The notes: generated from the sequence alone by a model not told the origin. DNA of 64,000 bases from Pseudobutyrivibrio xylanivorans (GCF_008935055.1 NZ_CP043028.1:3130501-3194500); one strand, 5' to 3'; positions 29,448 to 39,427 are shown, counted from the stretch's first letter. Translations and numbers: made by a program.

Positions 29448-29795
29448 TTACTCAGCGTCGCTAAACAACTGATAAATCTCAATCTTTAGTGCATCTGTAT
29501 CTGTCATTCCAACAAAGATACAACCATATTCATAAACATTATTATCAAGCTTGTTCATTCTGACAACCTTGAATACTGTATCGATGGTCTCCTTTGTCCA
29601 AATCTGTATCTTGGCATCGAAGCATGCTCCGATTTCAAACTCAACGTCCTGCATTCTAAAGGCTAAACCAGTCTTCGAAATATTGGTCACCTCTACGTCC
29701 ATGTATTTGACAGTAGTTACATTGGCCTCATCGATTCGTTCGATTTCAACCTTTACATTAATGTCCAGTCGTTTGTTTTTTCTCTTCTCTTCCAT
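29448..29795 (-). CDS. PilZ-domain protein (probable c-di-GMP receptor)
   Basis: A 115-residue single-domain protein. The PilZ c-di-GMP motifs are present as KRKNKRLDINV (RxxxR type, about 4-14) and VTNISKTGLAF (N/DxSxxG, about 36-46). No other domain. It sits between pheT and lgt in one run of minus-strand genes. With the two GGDEF/EAL proteins in this window it is a candidate readout of c-di-GMP, but its partner is unknown. Confidence 0.85.
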   Translation of the reverse strand: MEEKRKNKRLDINVKVEIERIDEANVTTVKYMDVEVTNISKTGLAFRMQDVEFEIGACFDAKIQIWTKETIDTVFKVVRMNKLDNNVYEYGCIFVGMTDTDALKIEIYQLFSDAE

Positions 29796-29833
29796 GCTCT
29801 TTGCCCCCCATACAAATGAATTTGTAATTACAA

Positions 29834-32194
29834 TTAAGCTTTAAGATTAATACCCTTATTCTTAAGCTTTTCAACAATGTCATCAACTACCTTCTGAACC
29901 TCTTCGTGTGTAAGTGTACGCTCATCATCACCAAAGAGAAGTCTTACAGTAATTGATTTGCTGTTTCCATCATTATAAACATCGGCAACTCCGACCTTTT
30001 TAAGAATAGATTCAGCTGTTTCTTTTATTGTATCATTTATTTCAGAAAATTTCTCTGCTACAAACGATAAATCTACTTCAATTGCAGGATATTTTGATGG
30101 CTCTACGTAAGAAATAGACTGCTGCTTGATTTCTGCGAGCATTTCAACATCGATTTCAGCAAAAACAATAGCTGCCTTCTTATCGATTTTCTTAGAAACA
30201 AGTGGATGTGCAACTCCAATTCTTCCGATTTCTTCACCATCTAAAACTAAAGCATTTAAATTCTTTGGATGCTCGTAAGAATGTGTAGCCTCAAGCTTCT
30301 TGTATGTAAATGGCTTGTGTCTAACATCTTCTACCATTTCAGCAATCATATCACGAAGCTCAAAGTAAAGCTTTTCAAGTGACTTTGTCTTTGAGAACAA
30401 TGTGATGCAAAGCTTTTTCTTCTCATCGCAAAGGCCATCAGCCTTGAGACCTTCTACAACACGACCAACCTCGAAGATGCCAAAATCAGTAGCATAACCA
30501 GTGTTGTAATTAACCTGACAAAGCTGTGTAGGAATGATTGAACGTCTAAGTGTCTCAATGTTAGGGTTTGTAGAATTAGCAAGCTTAACATTCTCTTCTA
30601 CTTCCATTCCAAGCTTCTTGTATTCATCAGCGTACTGCCAAACATAAGAATGTACCTCGTGAAGAGTAAATCTCTTAACAAGAATGTCCTTAATTCTATC
30701 TTCTACGTTCTTTGTCTCATCCATGCGAACTGGATAAAGAGGCGCCTTTGTAGTAGAAAGCTCGAAGTTATCGTATCCATAGATACGTGTGATTTCTTCG
30801 ATGATATCTGCCTTAAGGCTGATATCCTTTGTTGCACGATATGAAGGAACTTCAACATGGAAGTTATCCCCATTCTGTGTCACGCCAAAGCCGAGAGCTG
30901 TAAGTGTATCCACAATATGCTCATTTGTAATCTCAATTCCAGTGTACTTATCCACAAAATTCTTATCGAAATCAAGTGAAACCTGTGGATAGTGGAATGC
31001 ATACTCGTCAGTAAGTGCAGAAACTACCTTTACGCCTGGATCAATATCAAGAAGAAGCTTCATGAAACGAGCAATGGCAACTGTAGTCATCTCTGGATCA
31101 AGGCTCTTCTCATAACGTGCAGATGCATCTGTTCTATGAGCAAGACGAACTGCACTCTTTCTGATTGAAGCAGCATTAAATGTAGCAGACTCAAGTGTAA
31201 GCTGTGTTGTATCCTCTACGATTTCTGAATCAAGACCACCCATGATACCTGCAATAGCAACTGGTGAGTTGTCGTTGCAAATCATAAGAGTGTTCTCATC
31301 AATATTACGCTCTACTCCATCAAGAGTTGTAAAAGTAAATGGCTTGTCAAATCTCTTGATACGAATCTTGCCAACCTTACGAGAATCAAATGCGTGCATA
31401 GGCTGTCCCATCTCAAGCATAAGATAGTTTGTAAGATCAGTAAGAAGATTGATTCCTCTCATACCACAGTAGTAGAGACGAATTCTCATATTCATAGGTG
31501 CAACGTTCTTCTCAACGTTCTCCACCTTAATAGATGAATATCTCTGGCAAAGCTCATCCTCAATCTTCATATCAATCTTTTCAAGATTGTCGTACTTGCT
31601 AAGGTCGATTGTAGGAAGCTCCTTAAGTGGACGCTTTGCAATTGTAGCAAACTCTCTAGCGATTCCATAGTGACCCCAAAGATCAGGACGGTTTGTAAGA
31701 GACTTATTATCTACCTCAAAAATAATATCATCAATCTCATATAAATCCTTAATATCTGTACCGTTTGCTACATCCTCAAGGATATCCATAATACCATCAT
31801 TATTATCAGAAATTCCGATTTCCTTTTCAGAACAACACATTCCGAAAGAATCAAAACCTGCAAGTGGTCTTGGTGCAATAGTAATATCTCCAAGCTGTGC
31901 TCCAACCTTTGCAAAAGCTGTCTTCATACCAACGCGAACATTTGGTGCGCCGCAGACAACATCTGTAAGCTTGCCATCACCTGCATCTACCTTTAATAGG
32001 TGAAGCTTCTTTGACTCAGGGTGCTCCTCTACTGATTTAATCTCAGCAACTACAACACCTGATAAATCCTCACCCTTATGGAAAATATCATTTTCAACCT
32101 CTGCTGTTGCAAGAGAGAACTTTGCGATAAGCTCCATCTTGTCTAAACCTGAAAGGTCAACAAAATCAGAGATCCAATTCATTGAAATAAACAT
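29834..32194 (-). CDS. pheT: Phenylalanyl-tRNA synthetase beta subunit
   Basis: A 786-residue protein: N-terminal EMAP-type tRNA-binding domain (about 40-150, VVCGAPNVRVGM), B3/B4 core, B5 domain (about 400-470), catalytic-like core, and C-terminal ferredoxin-fold anticodon domain (SKYPAIEVDLSFV, about 695-786). It forms the (alpha-beta)2 enzyme with PheS, 14 bp upstream. Length and domain order match the standard bacterial form. Confidence 0.95.
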   Translation of the reverse strand: MFISMNWISDFVDLSGLDKMELIAKFSLATAEVENDIFHKGEDLSGVVVAEIKSVEEHPESKKLHLLKVDAGDGKLTDVVCGAPNVRVGMKTAFAKVGAQLGDITIAPRPLAGFDSFGMCCSEKEIGISDNNDGIMDILEDVANGTDIKDLYEIDDIIFEVDNKSLTNRPDLWGHYGIAREFATIAKRPLKELPTIDLSKYDNLEKIDMKIEDELCQRYSSIKVENVEKNVAPMNMRIRLYYCGMRGINLLTDLTNYLMLEMGQPMHAFDSRKVGKIRIKRFDKPFTFTTLDGVERNIDENTLMICNDNSPVAIAGIMGGLDSEIVEDTTQLTLESATFNAASIRKSAVRLAHRTDASARYEKSLDPEMTTVAIARFMKLLLDIDPGVKVVSALTDEYAFHYPQVSLDFDKNFVDKYTGIEITNEHIVDTLTALGFGVTQNGDNFHVEVPSYRATKDISLKADIIEEITRIYGYDNFELSTTKAPLYPVRMDETKNVEDRIKDILVKRFTLHEVHSYVWQYADEYKKLGMEVEENVKLANSTNPNIETLRRSIIPTQLCQVNYNTGYATDFGIFEVGRVVEGLKADGLCDEKKKLCITLFSKTKSLEKLYFELRDMIAEMVEDVRHKPFTYKKLEATHSYEHPKNLNALVLDGEEIGRIGVAHPLVSKKIDKKAAIVFAEIDVEMLAEIKQQSISYVEPSKYPAIEVDLSFVAEKFSEINDTIKETAESILKKVGVADVYNDGNSKSITVRLLFGDDERTLTHEEVQKVVDDIVEKLKNKGINLKA

Positions 32195-32208
32195 CCTTCA
32201 GTCCTCCC

Positions 32209-33264
32209 TTACTGCTCATCATCAGTGAACTGAGCTAAGCTGTTAAGATTTCCGCTGTTCAGATCACGAATGTCTTTAATTCCGTATTTCATCATTGCAA
32301 GTCTTGTAAGGCCAAGACCGAAAGCAAAGCCTGTGTACTTCTCAGGGTCGATTCCACCTTCCTCAAGAACCTTTGGATGAACCATACCACATGGGCAAAG
32401 CTCAAGCCATCCAGAGTGCTTGCATGAAGGGCAGCCCTTTCCACCACAGTTAAGACAGTTGATATCAAGCTCGAAACCTGGCTCCACGAATGGGAAGAAA
32501 CCTGGACGAAGACGAACCTTGATGTCACGTCTAAATACCTCAGAAAGCATAGTCTTCATGAAGTAGATAAGATTTGAAATTGAAATATCCTTACCAACCA
32601 TGACACCTTCCATCTGGAAGAATGTGTTCTCGTGGCAGGCATCTGTTGCCTCATTTCTAAAGCAACGACCTGGGAAAATTGCCTTGATAGGTGTACCATT
32701 TTCAAGAAGCTGCTTGCGATACTTCTTATAGATAGCATTCTGTGCAGCTGTAGTCTGAGACTTCAAAAGCTGACCATTCTCAAGGTAATATGTATCCTGC
32801 ATATCACGGGCAGGATGATATTTAGGGATGTTAACAGACTCGAAGCACTCGTAATCTGTAACAACCTCGCTGTAGTCCTCTACTGTAAAGCCCATTGACT
32901 TAAAGATTGTCTCACACTGTCTCTGAACAAGTGTGATTGGATGATAGCTTCCCTGATCAAAATGCTCTGGAAGGGAAATATCAAACTCAGGTACTTTATC
33001 TATTTCACGCTGAAGCTCTAAGGCTGCAATCTCTTCCTTCTTCTCTGCAATCTTGTCAGCTACAGTGTTCTTAAGCACGTTAACCTTCTGACCAAACTCC
33101 TTCTTCTCTTCCGCTGAGAGTTTGCCCATTTCTTTCATGGCAGCTGTAACACTACCCTTTTTACCAAGGTATGAAACTCGAATGTTCTCAAGCTCTTCAG
33201 AATTCTTAATGTTCTGAAGCTCAGCTTCAAACTTGGCACTCAATTCCGAAATAATATCTACCAT
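32209..33264 (-). CDS. pheS: Phenylalanyl-tRNA synthetase alpha subunit
   Basis: A 351-residue class II catalytic subunit with an N-terminal coiled coil (1-90), motif 2 in FRNEATDACHENTFFQMEG (about 205-222) and motif 3 GFAFGLGLTRLAM near 320. A Cys-rich stretch CLNCGGKGCPSCKHSGW (about 275-290) is the usual one for this group. No T-box is seen in front of it. Confidence 0.95.
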   Translation of the reverse strand: MVDIISELSAKFEAELQNIKNSEELENIRVSYLGKKGSVTAAMKEMGKLSAEEKKEFGQKVNVLKNTVADKIAEKKEEIAALELQREIDKVPEFDISLPEHFDQGSYHPITLVQRQCETIFKSMGFTVEDYSEVVTDYECFESVNIPKYHPARDMQDTYYLENGQLLKSQTTAAQNAIYKKYRKQLLENGTPIKAIFPGRCFRNEATDACHENTFFQMEGVMVGKDISISNLIYFMKTMLSEVFRRDIKVRLRPGFFPFVEPGFELDINCLNCGGKGCPSCKHSGWLELCPCGMVHPKVLEEGGIDPEKYTGFAFGLGLTRLAMMKYGIKDIRDLNSGNLNSLAQFTDDEQ

Positions 33265-33339
33265 TGATGGCCTCCCTAAAAAAATATCTCATTAAGTTAA
33301 AATTTTAACAGTTAGATAATGTAAATTCAACACCAAAGA

Positions 33340-33475
33340 CTTCCCCTTGAGGGGTGCTAGATGCCAGTGGCATCTGTTCAGCACCGACCGAGGCGGGAGC
33401 TGAGAAATGCTGTCATGTAAGCCTTGCTTACTAGGACTCAAAAGTTGATTACTCAAAGTAATCATCCTTTTTGTC
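33340..33475. repeat. Composite hairpin repeat, copy X (3' of queA)
   Basis: It begins with CTTCCCCTTGAGGGG (33340-33354), contains a hairpin GGGTGCT...AGCACC, and ends with two further hairpins, GTAAGC-CTT-GCTTAC and GATTACT...AGTAATC. The last 60 bases are nearly identical to the block at 50862-50944 in the cobalamin operon. The queA stop codon lies in its right end. This accounts for most of the gap between pheS and queA. Confidence 0.8.
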
Positions 33476-34514
33476 CAAATGATGAGGTGTCAGTAATCAT
33501 CATTGCATCTCCAAATGAGAAGAACCTGTACTTCTCCTCAACAGCCTTTTCATAAGCTGCAAGCACATGCTCTCTTCCTGCTAAAGCCGAAACCAGCATG
33601 ATGAGTGTGGACTGTGGTAAATGGAAATTAGTAATAAGTCCATCTATTACCTTGAACTCATAGCCTGGATAAATGAAAATCTGTGTCCAACCACTCTTTG
33701 GAACAAGTGGCTTGCCAGCTTCTGCAGCCGACTCAAGGGTACGTGTGCTGGTTGTACCAACAGAAATGACTCTGCCGCCATTAGCCTTTGTTTCATTTAT
33801 AATATCGCAAGCCTCCTGATTGAGCTCGTAATACTCTGAATGCATGTGATGATCTAAAACCTCTTCCTCCTTAACTGGGCGGAAGGTTCCAAGACCAACA
33901 TGAAGTGTAACCTCTGCTATCTTCACTCCCATTGCCTTCACTTCTTCAAGAAGCTCAGGAGTAAAATGCAAACCTGCTGTTGGAGCAGCTGCAGAGCCAT
34001 CAAACTTTGCATAAACAGTCTGATATCTATCTCTGTCCTGAAGCTTATGAGTGATATATGGTGGAAGTGGCATCTCACCAAGCTTATCAAGAATCTCCTC
34101 AAAGATTCCCTCATAAGAAAACTCTATAATACGATTTCCTTCATCAACTATATCAACAATCTTTCCGATTAAAAGCCCATCGCCGAAGGAAATCTCCATT
34201 CCAGGACGAGCTTTCTTGCCAGGCTTAACCAAGCATTCCCACTGATTGTCGCTAAGTCTCTTTAAAAGAAGAATCTCAACCTTTCCACCGGAACCAACTC
34301 GGGCGCCATACAATCTTGCTGGTATAACTCGAGTGTTATTGATAACCAGACAATCTCCTGGCTTAAGATATTCCTTGATATCGTAAAAATGACGGTGAAA
34401 AATATCTCCCGTATTCTTGTCCAAGACCATGAGTCTTGAATTACTTCTCTTTTCAAGCGGATCCTGAGCGATAAGCTCCTCAGGAAGATAATAATCAAAA
34501 TCTTTAACTAACAT
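33462..34514 (-). CDS. queA: tRNA preQ1 ribosyltransferase-isomerase
   Basis: A 350-residue enzyme that transfers the ribosyl part of SAM to preQ1 in tRNA to give epoxyqueuosine. The N-terminal [18 protein letters not shown], the [13 protein letters not shown] stretch (about 170-182) and the C-terminal [19 protein letters not shown] and [10 protein letters not shown] motifs are all present. No other queuosine gene is in the window. Confidence 0.95.
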   Translation of the reverse strand: MLVKDFDYYLPEELIAQDPLEKRSNSRLMVLDKNTGDIFHRHFYDIKEYLKPGDCLVINNTRVIPARLYGARVGSGGKVEILLLKRLSDNQWECLVKPGKKARPGMEISFGDGLLIGKIVDIVDEGNRIIEFSYEGIFEEILDKLGEMPLPPYITHKLQDRDRYQTVYAKFDGSAAAPTAGLHFTPELLEEVKAMGVKIAEVTLHVGLGTFRPVKEEEVLDHHMHSEYYELNQEACDIINETKANGGRVISVGTTSTRTLESAAEAGKPLVPKSGWTQIFIYPGYEFKVIDGLITNFHLPQSTLIMLVSALAGREHVLAAYEKAVEEKYRFFSFGDAMMITDTSSFGQKG

Positions 34515-34570
34515 ATTACTTCTTTCTAATTTAAAACTCTAAAAACCATTCGTTATAGTTTAGCACAGAA

Positions 34571-35443
34571 TTACTTTTCAGTCCATCGGCCAAAGTGTCT
34601 CTCTTTAAAACCTGCCTTCCATTTTTCCCAAGCCAGACCAAAAGCCTCTGCAAAAAATACATTTGCCTCTGCTGCCATCAACATAAAGTACATACAAAAG
34701 TAAAGCCAGAACATAAAAATCATCATCGTTGCAAACGCACCGTACATTGAAAAATTATTAAAAATACGAACCCAGATTGATAGTCCCAAGCTGAACAGAT
34801 ACCAGCTGGCTGCACAGATGATTCCTCCTGGAAGCTGACTCATAAATGAAAGATGTTTGTTTGGCAATACCGCGAACAAAAACGTAAATACGATAACCAA
34901 AAAAACGAATAAAAACAGCCCTCTAAACAAAGGTCTGATACCAACCATGTATGGTAAAAAACCATAATAATTCTGAGCATAATACTGAAGCTTATTGGTA
35001 AAGACCAGCATCAACATAATCACAACAATAACCAAAAGCAATATCATCGTGTAAAAGACTGCTCTGAGGCGTCTTGCTACCCAGTTACGTGTTTCCTCGA
35101 TTTTGTTTACCTGATTGAGGCCAACCATTAGATTCTGGAATGCCTTTCCTGATGACCATATAGCCATCAACGCAGAAATCGAAATAGCACCAACAGAACC
35201 TTTGGTAACCATTCTTACAACTCTTGCAACATAGGGTGAAAATTCCTGAGGAAATACCTCAAAAATCATTTTGCCAAGATACTGACTGATAGATGGAATC
35301 AAACCTGCAATCCAAACCAGAAGCATCATAACAGGAATAGCTGTCATAATCATAAAATACGCGGTTTGAGCAGCATAGGCGCCAATATTATCACGCCCAC
35401 ATTTATCTAAGTAGGTTTTACCGTAGCCTAAAAATGTCCACAT
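34571..35443 (-). CDS. YihY/BrkB-family membrane protein
   Basis: A 290-residue protein with six predicted membrane helices and the family features AAQTAYFMIMTAIPVMMLL near residue 24 and WSSGKAFQNLMVGLN near 92. Members are inner-membrane proteins of unclear function, once misnamed ribonuclease BN. AAGGAG lies about ten bases before the start. It appears to be a single gene, 47 bp before queA on the same strand. Confidence 0.88.
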   Translation of the reverse strand: MWTFLGYGKTYLDKCGRDNIGAYAAQTAYFMIMTAIPVMMLLVWIAGLIPSISQYLGKMIFEVFPQEFSPYVARVVRMVTKGSVGAISISALMAIWSSGKAFQNLMVGLNQVNKIEETRNWVARRLRAVFYTMILLLVIVVIMLMLVFTNKLQYYAQNYYGFLPYMVGIRPLFRGLFLFVFLVIVFTFLFAVLPNKHLSFMSQLPGGIICAASWYLFSLGLSIWVRIFNNFSMYGAFATMMIFMFWLYFCMYFMLMAAEANVFFAEAFGLAWEKWKAGFKERHFGRWTEK

Positions 35444-35520
35444 ATTTATATTCTCCTTCAGTACAAGATTCTACCAAATTCGTATAGCAACTTAAAGGGT
35501 TAGGTTTTTACAAACAAATA

Positions 35521-35666
35521 GTTATTATTCAGCCCCCATTCGCAAAATCGCTCTTTCAGAGCTTTCCTTTTGCTCATGTGGGGTATCTCACAAAATAAAA
35601 GAAGAGAAGAAACTAAATGCAAGCATTCTTTTTCTTCTCTTCTTTTACTTTGCTCTGAATAATAAC
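35521..35666. repeat. TIR-bounded structured element, copy 2 (3' of the 6S-like RNA)
   Basis: 146 bp bounded by GTTATTATTCAG / CTGAATAATAAC, a perfect 12-bp inverted repeat. The long inner hairpin here is built from GAAGAGAAGAAA paired with TTTCTTCTCTTC, unlike the arms of copies 1 and 3, but the tip (AATGCAAGCATT) and the small GAGCAAAAG/CTTTTGCTC arm are the same. A further outer pair GGGTTAGGTTTT (35497-35508) and AAAACCTAACCC (35667-35678) encloses it, using the last bases of the neighbouring RNA. Confidence 0.85.
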
Positions 35667-35871
35667 AAAACCTAACCCGGAGGTGCCGGGCCTATCAATT
35701 GACTCCTAGCTCTAGCTAGGTGGATCGCCGCAACTAATTTTTTGTCTTCCACTGCAATCGGAGGCCTGACAGCCAATTAGAAATATAGGCATTCCGTTTA
35801 AAGTAAATGTAGGTTCAAAAAGGATAAGTTAAATCGTACATCCCAGGTTAGGTAAAAGTCGGTATTTACTA
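35667..35871 (-). ncRNA. ssrS: Probable 6S RNA
   Basis: A gene-free minus-strand segment of about 200 nt preceded by TATAAT (35878-35883) and a -35-like TTTTGA 16 bp upstream. Its ends pair through ACCTAACCTGG with CCGGGTTAGGT (11 bp with one G-U), leaving a long mostly open rod, with a CCTTTTTGAACC stretch on the 5' side and GCGGCGATCCACC on the 3' side that resemble Firmicute and enterobacterial 6S strands. 6S mimics an open promoter and holds sigma-A RNA polymerase. The assignment comes from length, promoter and closing helix, not from a model search. Confidence 0.6.
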
Positions 35872-36005
35872 CCTGCAATTATAGTACACCAAATTTGTGT
35901 CAAAATAAAGAACAAATTTTGGACACAAGTTATATAAAAGTCTAATAATACAAAGAAAAACTCACTCCGAAACTTTTGTCTCGGGGTGAGTAATATCACT
36001 TTATA

Positions 36006-36152
36006 AAAACAATTCAGACCCTCATTCGCAAAACCGCTCTTTCAGAGCTTTCCTTTTGCTCATTAGGGTGTTCTCACCAAATAAGTTTTAATAGAAAAAT
36101 GAATGCAAGCACTCATTTTCTATATAAAACTTACTTGGCTCTGAATTGTTTT
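36006..36152. repeat. TIR-bounded structured element, copy 3 (3' of pckA)
   Basis: 147 bp bounded by AAAACAATTCAG / CTGAATTGTTTT (12 bp, perfect). The right end touches the pckA stop codon, so the element forms the 3' untranslated region of pckA. The inner hairpin (AAGTTTTAATAGAAAA with its complement) and the GAGCAAAAG arm match copies 1 and 2. The preceding stretch 35884-36005 holds the 6S promoter and an unassigned hairpin with CTCCGA/TCGGGGTGAG near 35963-35990. Confidence 0.85.
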
Positions 36153-37764
36153 AAAGCTGTGGACCTGCAGAAACAAGTGCCTTACCAGCCTCGTTAGATG
36201 TGTACTTAACAAAGTTCTTGTTGAATCTTGCAGCAAGATCCTTAGCCTTCTCTTCCCACTCAGAAGCGTTAGCGTATGTATCTCTAGGATCAAGAATCTT
36301 AGAATCTACACCTGGAAGCTCTGTAGGAACTTCGAAGTTGAACATTGGAATTGTCTTTGTAGGAGCATTCTTGATGTCGCCATTAAGGATAGCATCGATG
36401 ATACCTCTTGTATCCTTAATTGTGATTCTCTTTCCTGTTCCGTTCCAACCTGTGTTAACAAGGTAAGCCTTTGCTCCAGACTTCTCCATCTTCTTAACAA
36501 GCTCCTCAGCATACTTTGTTGGGTGAAGCTCAAGGAATGCCTGACCGAAGCAAGCAGAGAATGTAGGTGTAGGCTCTGTGATACCTCTCTCAGTACCAGC
36601 AAGCTTAGCTGTGAATCCTGAAAGGAAGTAGTACTTTGTCTGCTCTGGTGTAAGGATTGATACTGGAGGAAGTACTCCAAATGCATCAGCTGAAAGGAAG
36701 ATTACGTTATCAGCATCAGGACCAGCAGAAACCTTGTTTACCTCAGCTGCAATATTGTTGATGTGGTCGATTGGATAAGATACACGAGTGTTCTCTGTAA
36801 CGCTCTTGTCATCAAAATCAATCTTACCAGCGTCATCAACTGTTACGTTCTCAAGAAGAGCATCTCTTCTGATTGCATTGTAGATATCTGGCTCAGATTC
36901 CTTATCAAGACCAATAACCTTTGCGTAGCAACCACCTTCGAAGTTGAATACGCCGTTGTCATCCCAACCGTGCTCATCATCACCGATAAGACGACGCTTT
37001 GGATCTGTAGAAAGTGTAGTCTTACCTGTTCCAGAAAGACCAAAGAAGATTGCTGTGTGCTTTCCATCCATATCGCAGTTAGCTGAGCAGTGCATTGAAG
37101 CAATACCCTTAAGTGGAAGGAAGTAGTTCATCATAGAGAACATACCCTTCTTCATCTCTCCGCCGTACCATGTGTTGATGATAACCTGCTCCTTAGATGT
37201 GATATTGAAAGCTACGCAAGTCTCCGAATTAAGACCGAGCTCCTTGTAATTTTCAACCTTAGCCTTTGATGCATTGTAAACTACGAAATCTGGCTCGAAG
37301 TTCTCAAGCTCCTCAGCTGTTGGCTTAATGAACATATTCTCAACAAAGTGAGCCTGCCATGCAACCTCAACGATGAAACGAACTGCCATACGTGTATCTT
37401 TGTTAGCGCCGCAGAAAAGATCTACAACATAAAGATCCTTGTTAGAAAGCTCCTTCTTTGCAAGCTCCTTTACCTTAGCCCAAACCTCTTCAGACATAGG
37501 ATGGTTATCATTTGGATATCCTTCTGATGTCCACCAAACAGTATCCTTAGAATTCTCATCCATAACGATGTACTTATCCTTAGGAGAACGTCCAGTGTAG
37601 ATACCTGTCATAACGTTAACAGCGCCAAGCTCTGTTTCCTTGCCGACTTCATATCCCTCATTTGAATCTGCGAGCTCTGCCTTGTAGAGATCCTCATAAG
37701 AAGGATTGTGAACAATGCTAGTAGTTCCTGTGATGCCATACTTTGTTAAATCAACATTAGCCAT
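36151..37764 (-). CDS. pckA: Phosphoenolpyruvate carboxykinase (ATP)
   Basis: A 537-residue ATP-type enzyme that interconverts oxaloacetate and PEP. The P-loop [12 protein letters not shown] is near residue 240, the metal-binding GDDEHGW near 263, and the substrate stretch [12 protein letters not shown] near 57. In rumen-type anaerobes it often runs towards CO2 fixation. Codon use is biased as in strongly expressed genes. It is divergent from citrate synthase with 235 bp between them, and its 3' end runs straight into repeat copy 3. Confidence 0.96.
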   Translation of the reverse strand: MANVDLTKYGITGTTSIVHNPSYEDLYKAELADSNEGYEVGKETELGAVNVMTGIYTGRSPKDKYIVMDENSKDTVWWTSEGYPNDNHPMSEEVWAKVKELAKKELSNKDLYVVDLFCGANKDTRMAVRFIVEVAWQAHFVENMFIKPTAEELENFEPDFVVYNASKAKVENYKELGLNSETCVAFNITSKEQVIINTWYGGEMKKGMFSMMNYFLPLKGIASMHCSANCDMDGKHTAIFFGLSGTGKTTLSTDPKRRLIGDDEHGWDDNGVFNFEGGCYAKVIGLDKESEPDIYNAIRRDALLENVTVDDAGKIDFDDKSVTENTRVSYPIDHINNIAAEVNKVSAGPDADNVIFLSADAFGVLPPVSILTPEQTKYYFLSGFTAKLAGTERGITEPTPTFSACFGQAFLELHPTKYAEELVKKMEKSGAKAYLVNTGWNGTGKRITIKDTRGIIDAILNGDIKNAPTKTIPMFNFEVPTELPGVDSKILDPRDTYANASEWEEKAKDLAARFNKNFVKYTSNEAGKALVSAGPQL

Positions 37765-37849
37765 CTTGTCTTACCTCACTTTTCTAATTAATTAACTTTT
37801 TAGCTAACCCCATTTTCCTGGGATTATAAACTAATTTTCGCTAACTATC

Positions 37850-37878
37850 ATTTTATCCAACAGCATTATTATTGTCAA
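37850..37878 (-). promoter_or_regulatory. pckA promoter
   Basis: TTGACA (37873-37878) and TAAAAT (37850-37855) on the minus strand with 17 bp between. The leader that follows contains the inverted pairs TTAGCGAAAATTAG-type and CCCAGGAAAATGGGG, of unknown role. Confidence 0.75.
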
Positions 37879-37920
37879 TTATTTCACAAAAAAATTGTTT
37901 TTTGATTTGTACAATTTTCC

Positions 37921-37950
37921 TTGAATTTTTTGGTAAAATTGTGGTAACAT
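37921..37950 (+). promoter_or_regulatory. Candidate promoter of the citrate synthase gene
   Basis: TTGAAT (37921-37926) and TAACAT (37945-37950) are 18 bp apart, 50 bp before the start codon. The match is moderate and other T-rich boxes nearby are possible. Confidence 0.4.
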
Positions 37951-37999
37951 ACATTAAATAATTTAGTACGCTAAAGTACAAAAGGAGGACAAGATTTTA

Positions 38000-39373
38000 A
38001 TGCTAATTGAAAATTACTGCGAGATGACTCCAGAGGTTGAAAAGCTTGCGGAGCTGTCTAAAAAATCCTCATATATAGATCCTGAGCTTTACACCACCTA
38101 CGATGTAAAAAGAGGTCTTCGTGACCTTAATGGTAAAGGTGTGCTCGTAGGAATCACTGAAATTTCAGAAGTTAATTCGAAGAAATTTGTTGACGGCAAG
38201 GAGGTTCCTTGTGACGGTCAGCTTTTCTACAGAGGCTACAATGTACGCGACCTGGTTAAGAATCTTCCACAGGAACAGCATTTTGGCTTCGAGGAATGTG
38301 CTTATCTCCTATTATTTGGATCACTTCCTACCAAAGAGCAGTTAGAAGAGTTCAAGAAGCTTCTTGCCCACTATCGTTCTCTTCCACCTAACTTTGTTAG
38401 AGATATGATTATGAAAAGCCCATCAAAGGACATGATGAACTCGCTTGCCCGCTCCGTCCTTGCCCTTTATTCCTATGATGATTATGCAGACGATACTTCG
38501 GAGGCAAACGTGCTTAGACAGTGTCTTCAGCTGATTGCTAATTTCCCATTGCTCTCAGTTTACAGCTACGCTGCCTACGATTATTACTATAATGAAAATT
38601 CACTTATCATCCATCAGCCAAAGCCTGAGTACTCGACAGCTGAAAATATTCTTCACTGTCTGAGACCAGACAGCAAGTTCACTCCACTTGAGGCAAAACT
38701 TTTGGACGTTGCACTAATCCTTCATATGGAACATGGTGGTGGTAACAACTCCACCTTCACTACTCACCTTGTATCATCATCAGGTACTGACACATACGCA
38801 GCTATTGCCGCAGCGTTAGGTTCTCTCAAGGGTCCTAAGCACGGTGGCGCCAATATTAAGGTTGTAAAAATGTTCGATGAAATGAAATCAGTTTTGAAGG
38901 ACTGGGAAGATGAAGAAGAAGTTGGAAATTATCTTCGCGCACTTCTTCATGGAGAAGCTTTCGACAGACAGGGACTCATCTATGGTATGGGACACGCTAT
39001 TTACTCTGTTTCAGATCCTCGTGCCATCACCTTCCATTCATTCGTGCAGGATCTTGCCATTGAAAAAGGAATGGAAAAAGAATACAACCTTTACGAATTG
39101 GTTGCTAAGCTTGCACCAAAGATTATCGCAGAGGAGCGCAAAATCTACAAAGGTGTTTCACCAAACGTGGATTTCTACTCTGGCTTTGTTTATCAGATGC
39201 TTGGCATTCCAGGCGAGCTCTTCACCCCAATATTTGCCATTGCACGTATCGCTGGCTGGAGCGCTCATCGCATGGAGGAAATCTGCCACAAGGGCAAGAT
39301 TATGCGTCCTGCTTACATGACAGTATGTCAGCACAAGAAGTACATTCCAATTGAAGATCGTGTTGTAGATTAA
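38000..39373 (+). CDS. gltA: Citrate synthase
   Basis: A 457-residue citrate synthase family protein. Catalytic His residues are in HMEHGGGNNSTF (about 243-254) and YGMGHAIYSVSDPRA (about 330), with the GSLKGPKHGGAN loop near 280. It condenses oxaloacetate with acetyl-CoA, probably for glutamate synthesis in this anaerobe. AAAGGAGG lies about eleven bases before the ATG. A 2-methylcitrate role cannot be excluded by sequence reading, but no prp genes are nearby. Divergent from pckA, which shares its substrate oxaloacetate. Confidence 0.92.
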   Translation: MLIENYCEMTPEVEKLAELSKKSSYIDPELYTTYDVKRGLRDLNGKGVLVGITEISEVNSKKFVDGKEVPCDGQLFYRGYNVRDLVKNLPQEQHFGFEECAYLLLFGSLPTKEQLEEFKKLLAHYRSLPPNFVRDMIMKSPSKDMMNSLARSVLALYSYDDYADDTSEANVLRQCLQLIANFPLLSVYSYAAYDYYYNENSLIIHQPKPEYSTAENILHCLRPDSKFTPLEAKLLDVALILHMEHGGGNNSTFTTHLVSSSGTDTYAAIAAALGSLKGPKHGGANIKVVKMFDEMKSVLKDWEDEEEVGNYLRALLHGEAFDRQGLIYGMGHAIYSVSDPRAITFHSFVQDLAIEKGMEKEYNLYELVAKLAPKIIAEERKIYKGVSPNVDFYSGFVYQMLGIPGELFTPIFAIARIAGWSAHRMEEICHKGKIMRPAYMTVCQHKKYIPIEDRVVD

Positions 39374-39393
39374 ATATTATTATAAATATGTTC

Positions 39394-39427
39394 AAGGGAT
39401 TCTAGTTCTTGGCTAGAATCCTTTTTT
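39394..39427 (+). terminator. Terminator of the citrate synthase gene
   Basis: GGATTCTAG (39397-39405) pairs with CTAGAATCC (39413-39421), with flanking A-T pairs, followed by six T. It is 20 bp after the stop codon. Confidence 0.88.

Noticed and set aside
33265..33339. T-box or other leader for pheS
   Set aside because: No T-box core, specifier region or terminator found; only AT-rich sequence.
35521..35666. Short peptide gene ATGAGCAAAAGG... within the TIR elements
   Set aside because: The 13-residue frame is cut short in copy 1 and runs on in copy 2; the bases are better explained by the hairpin arm.
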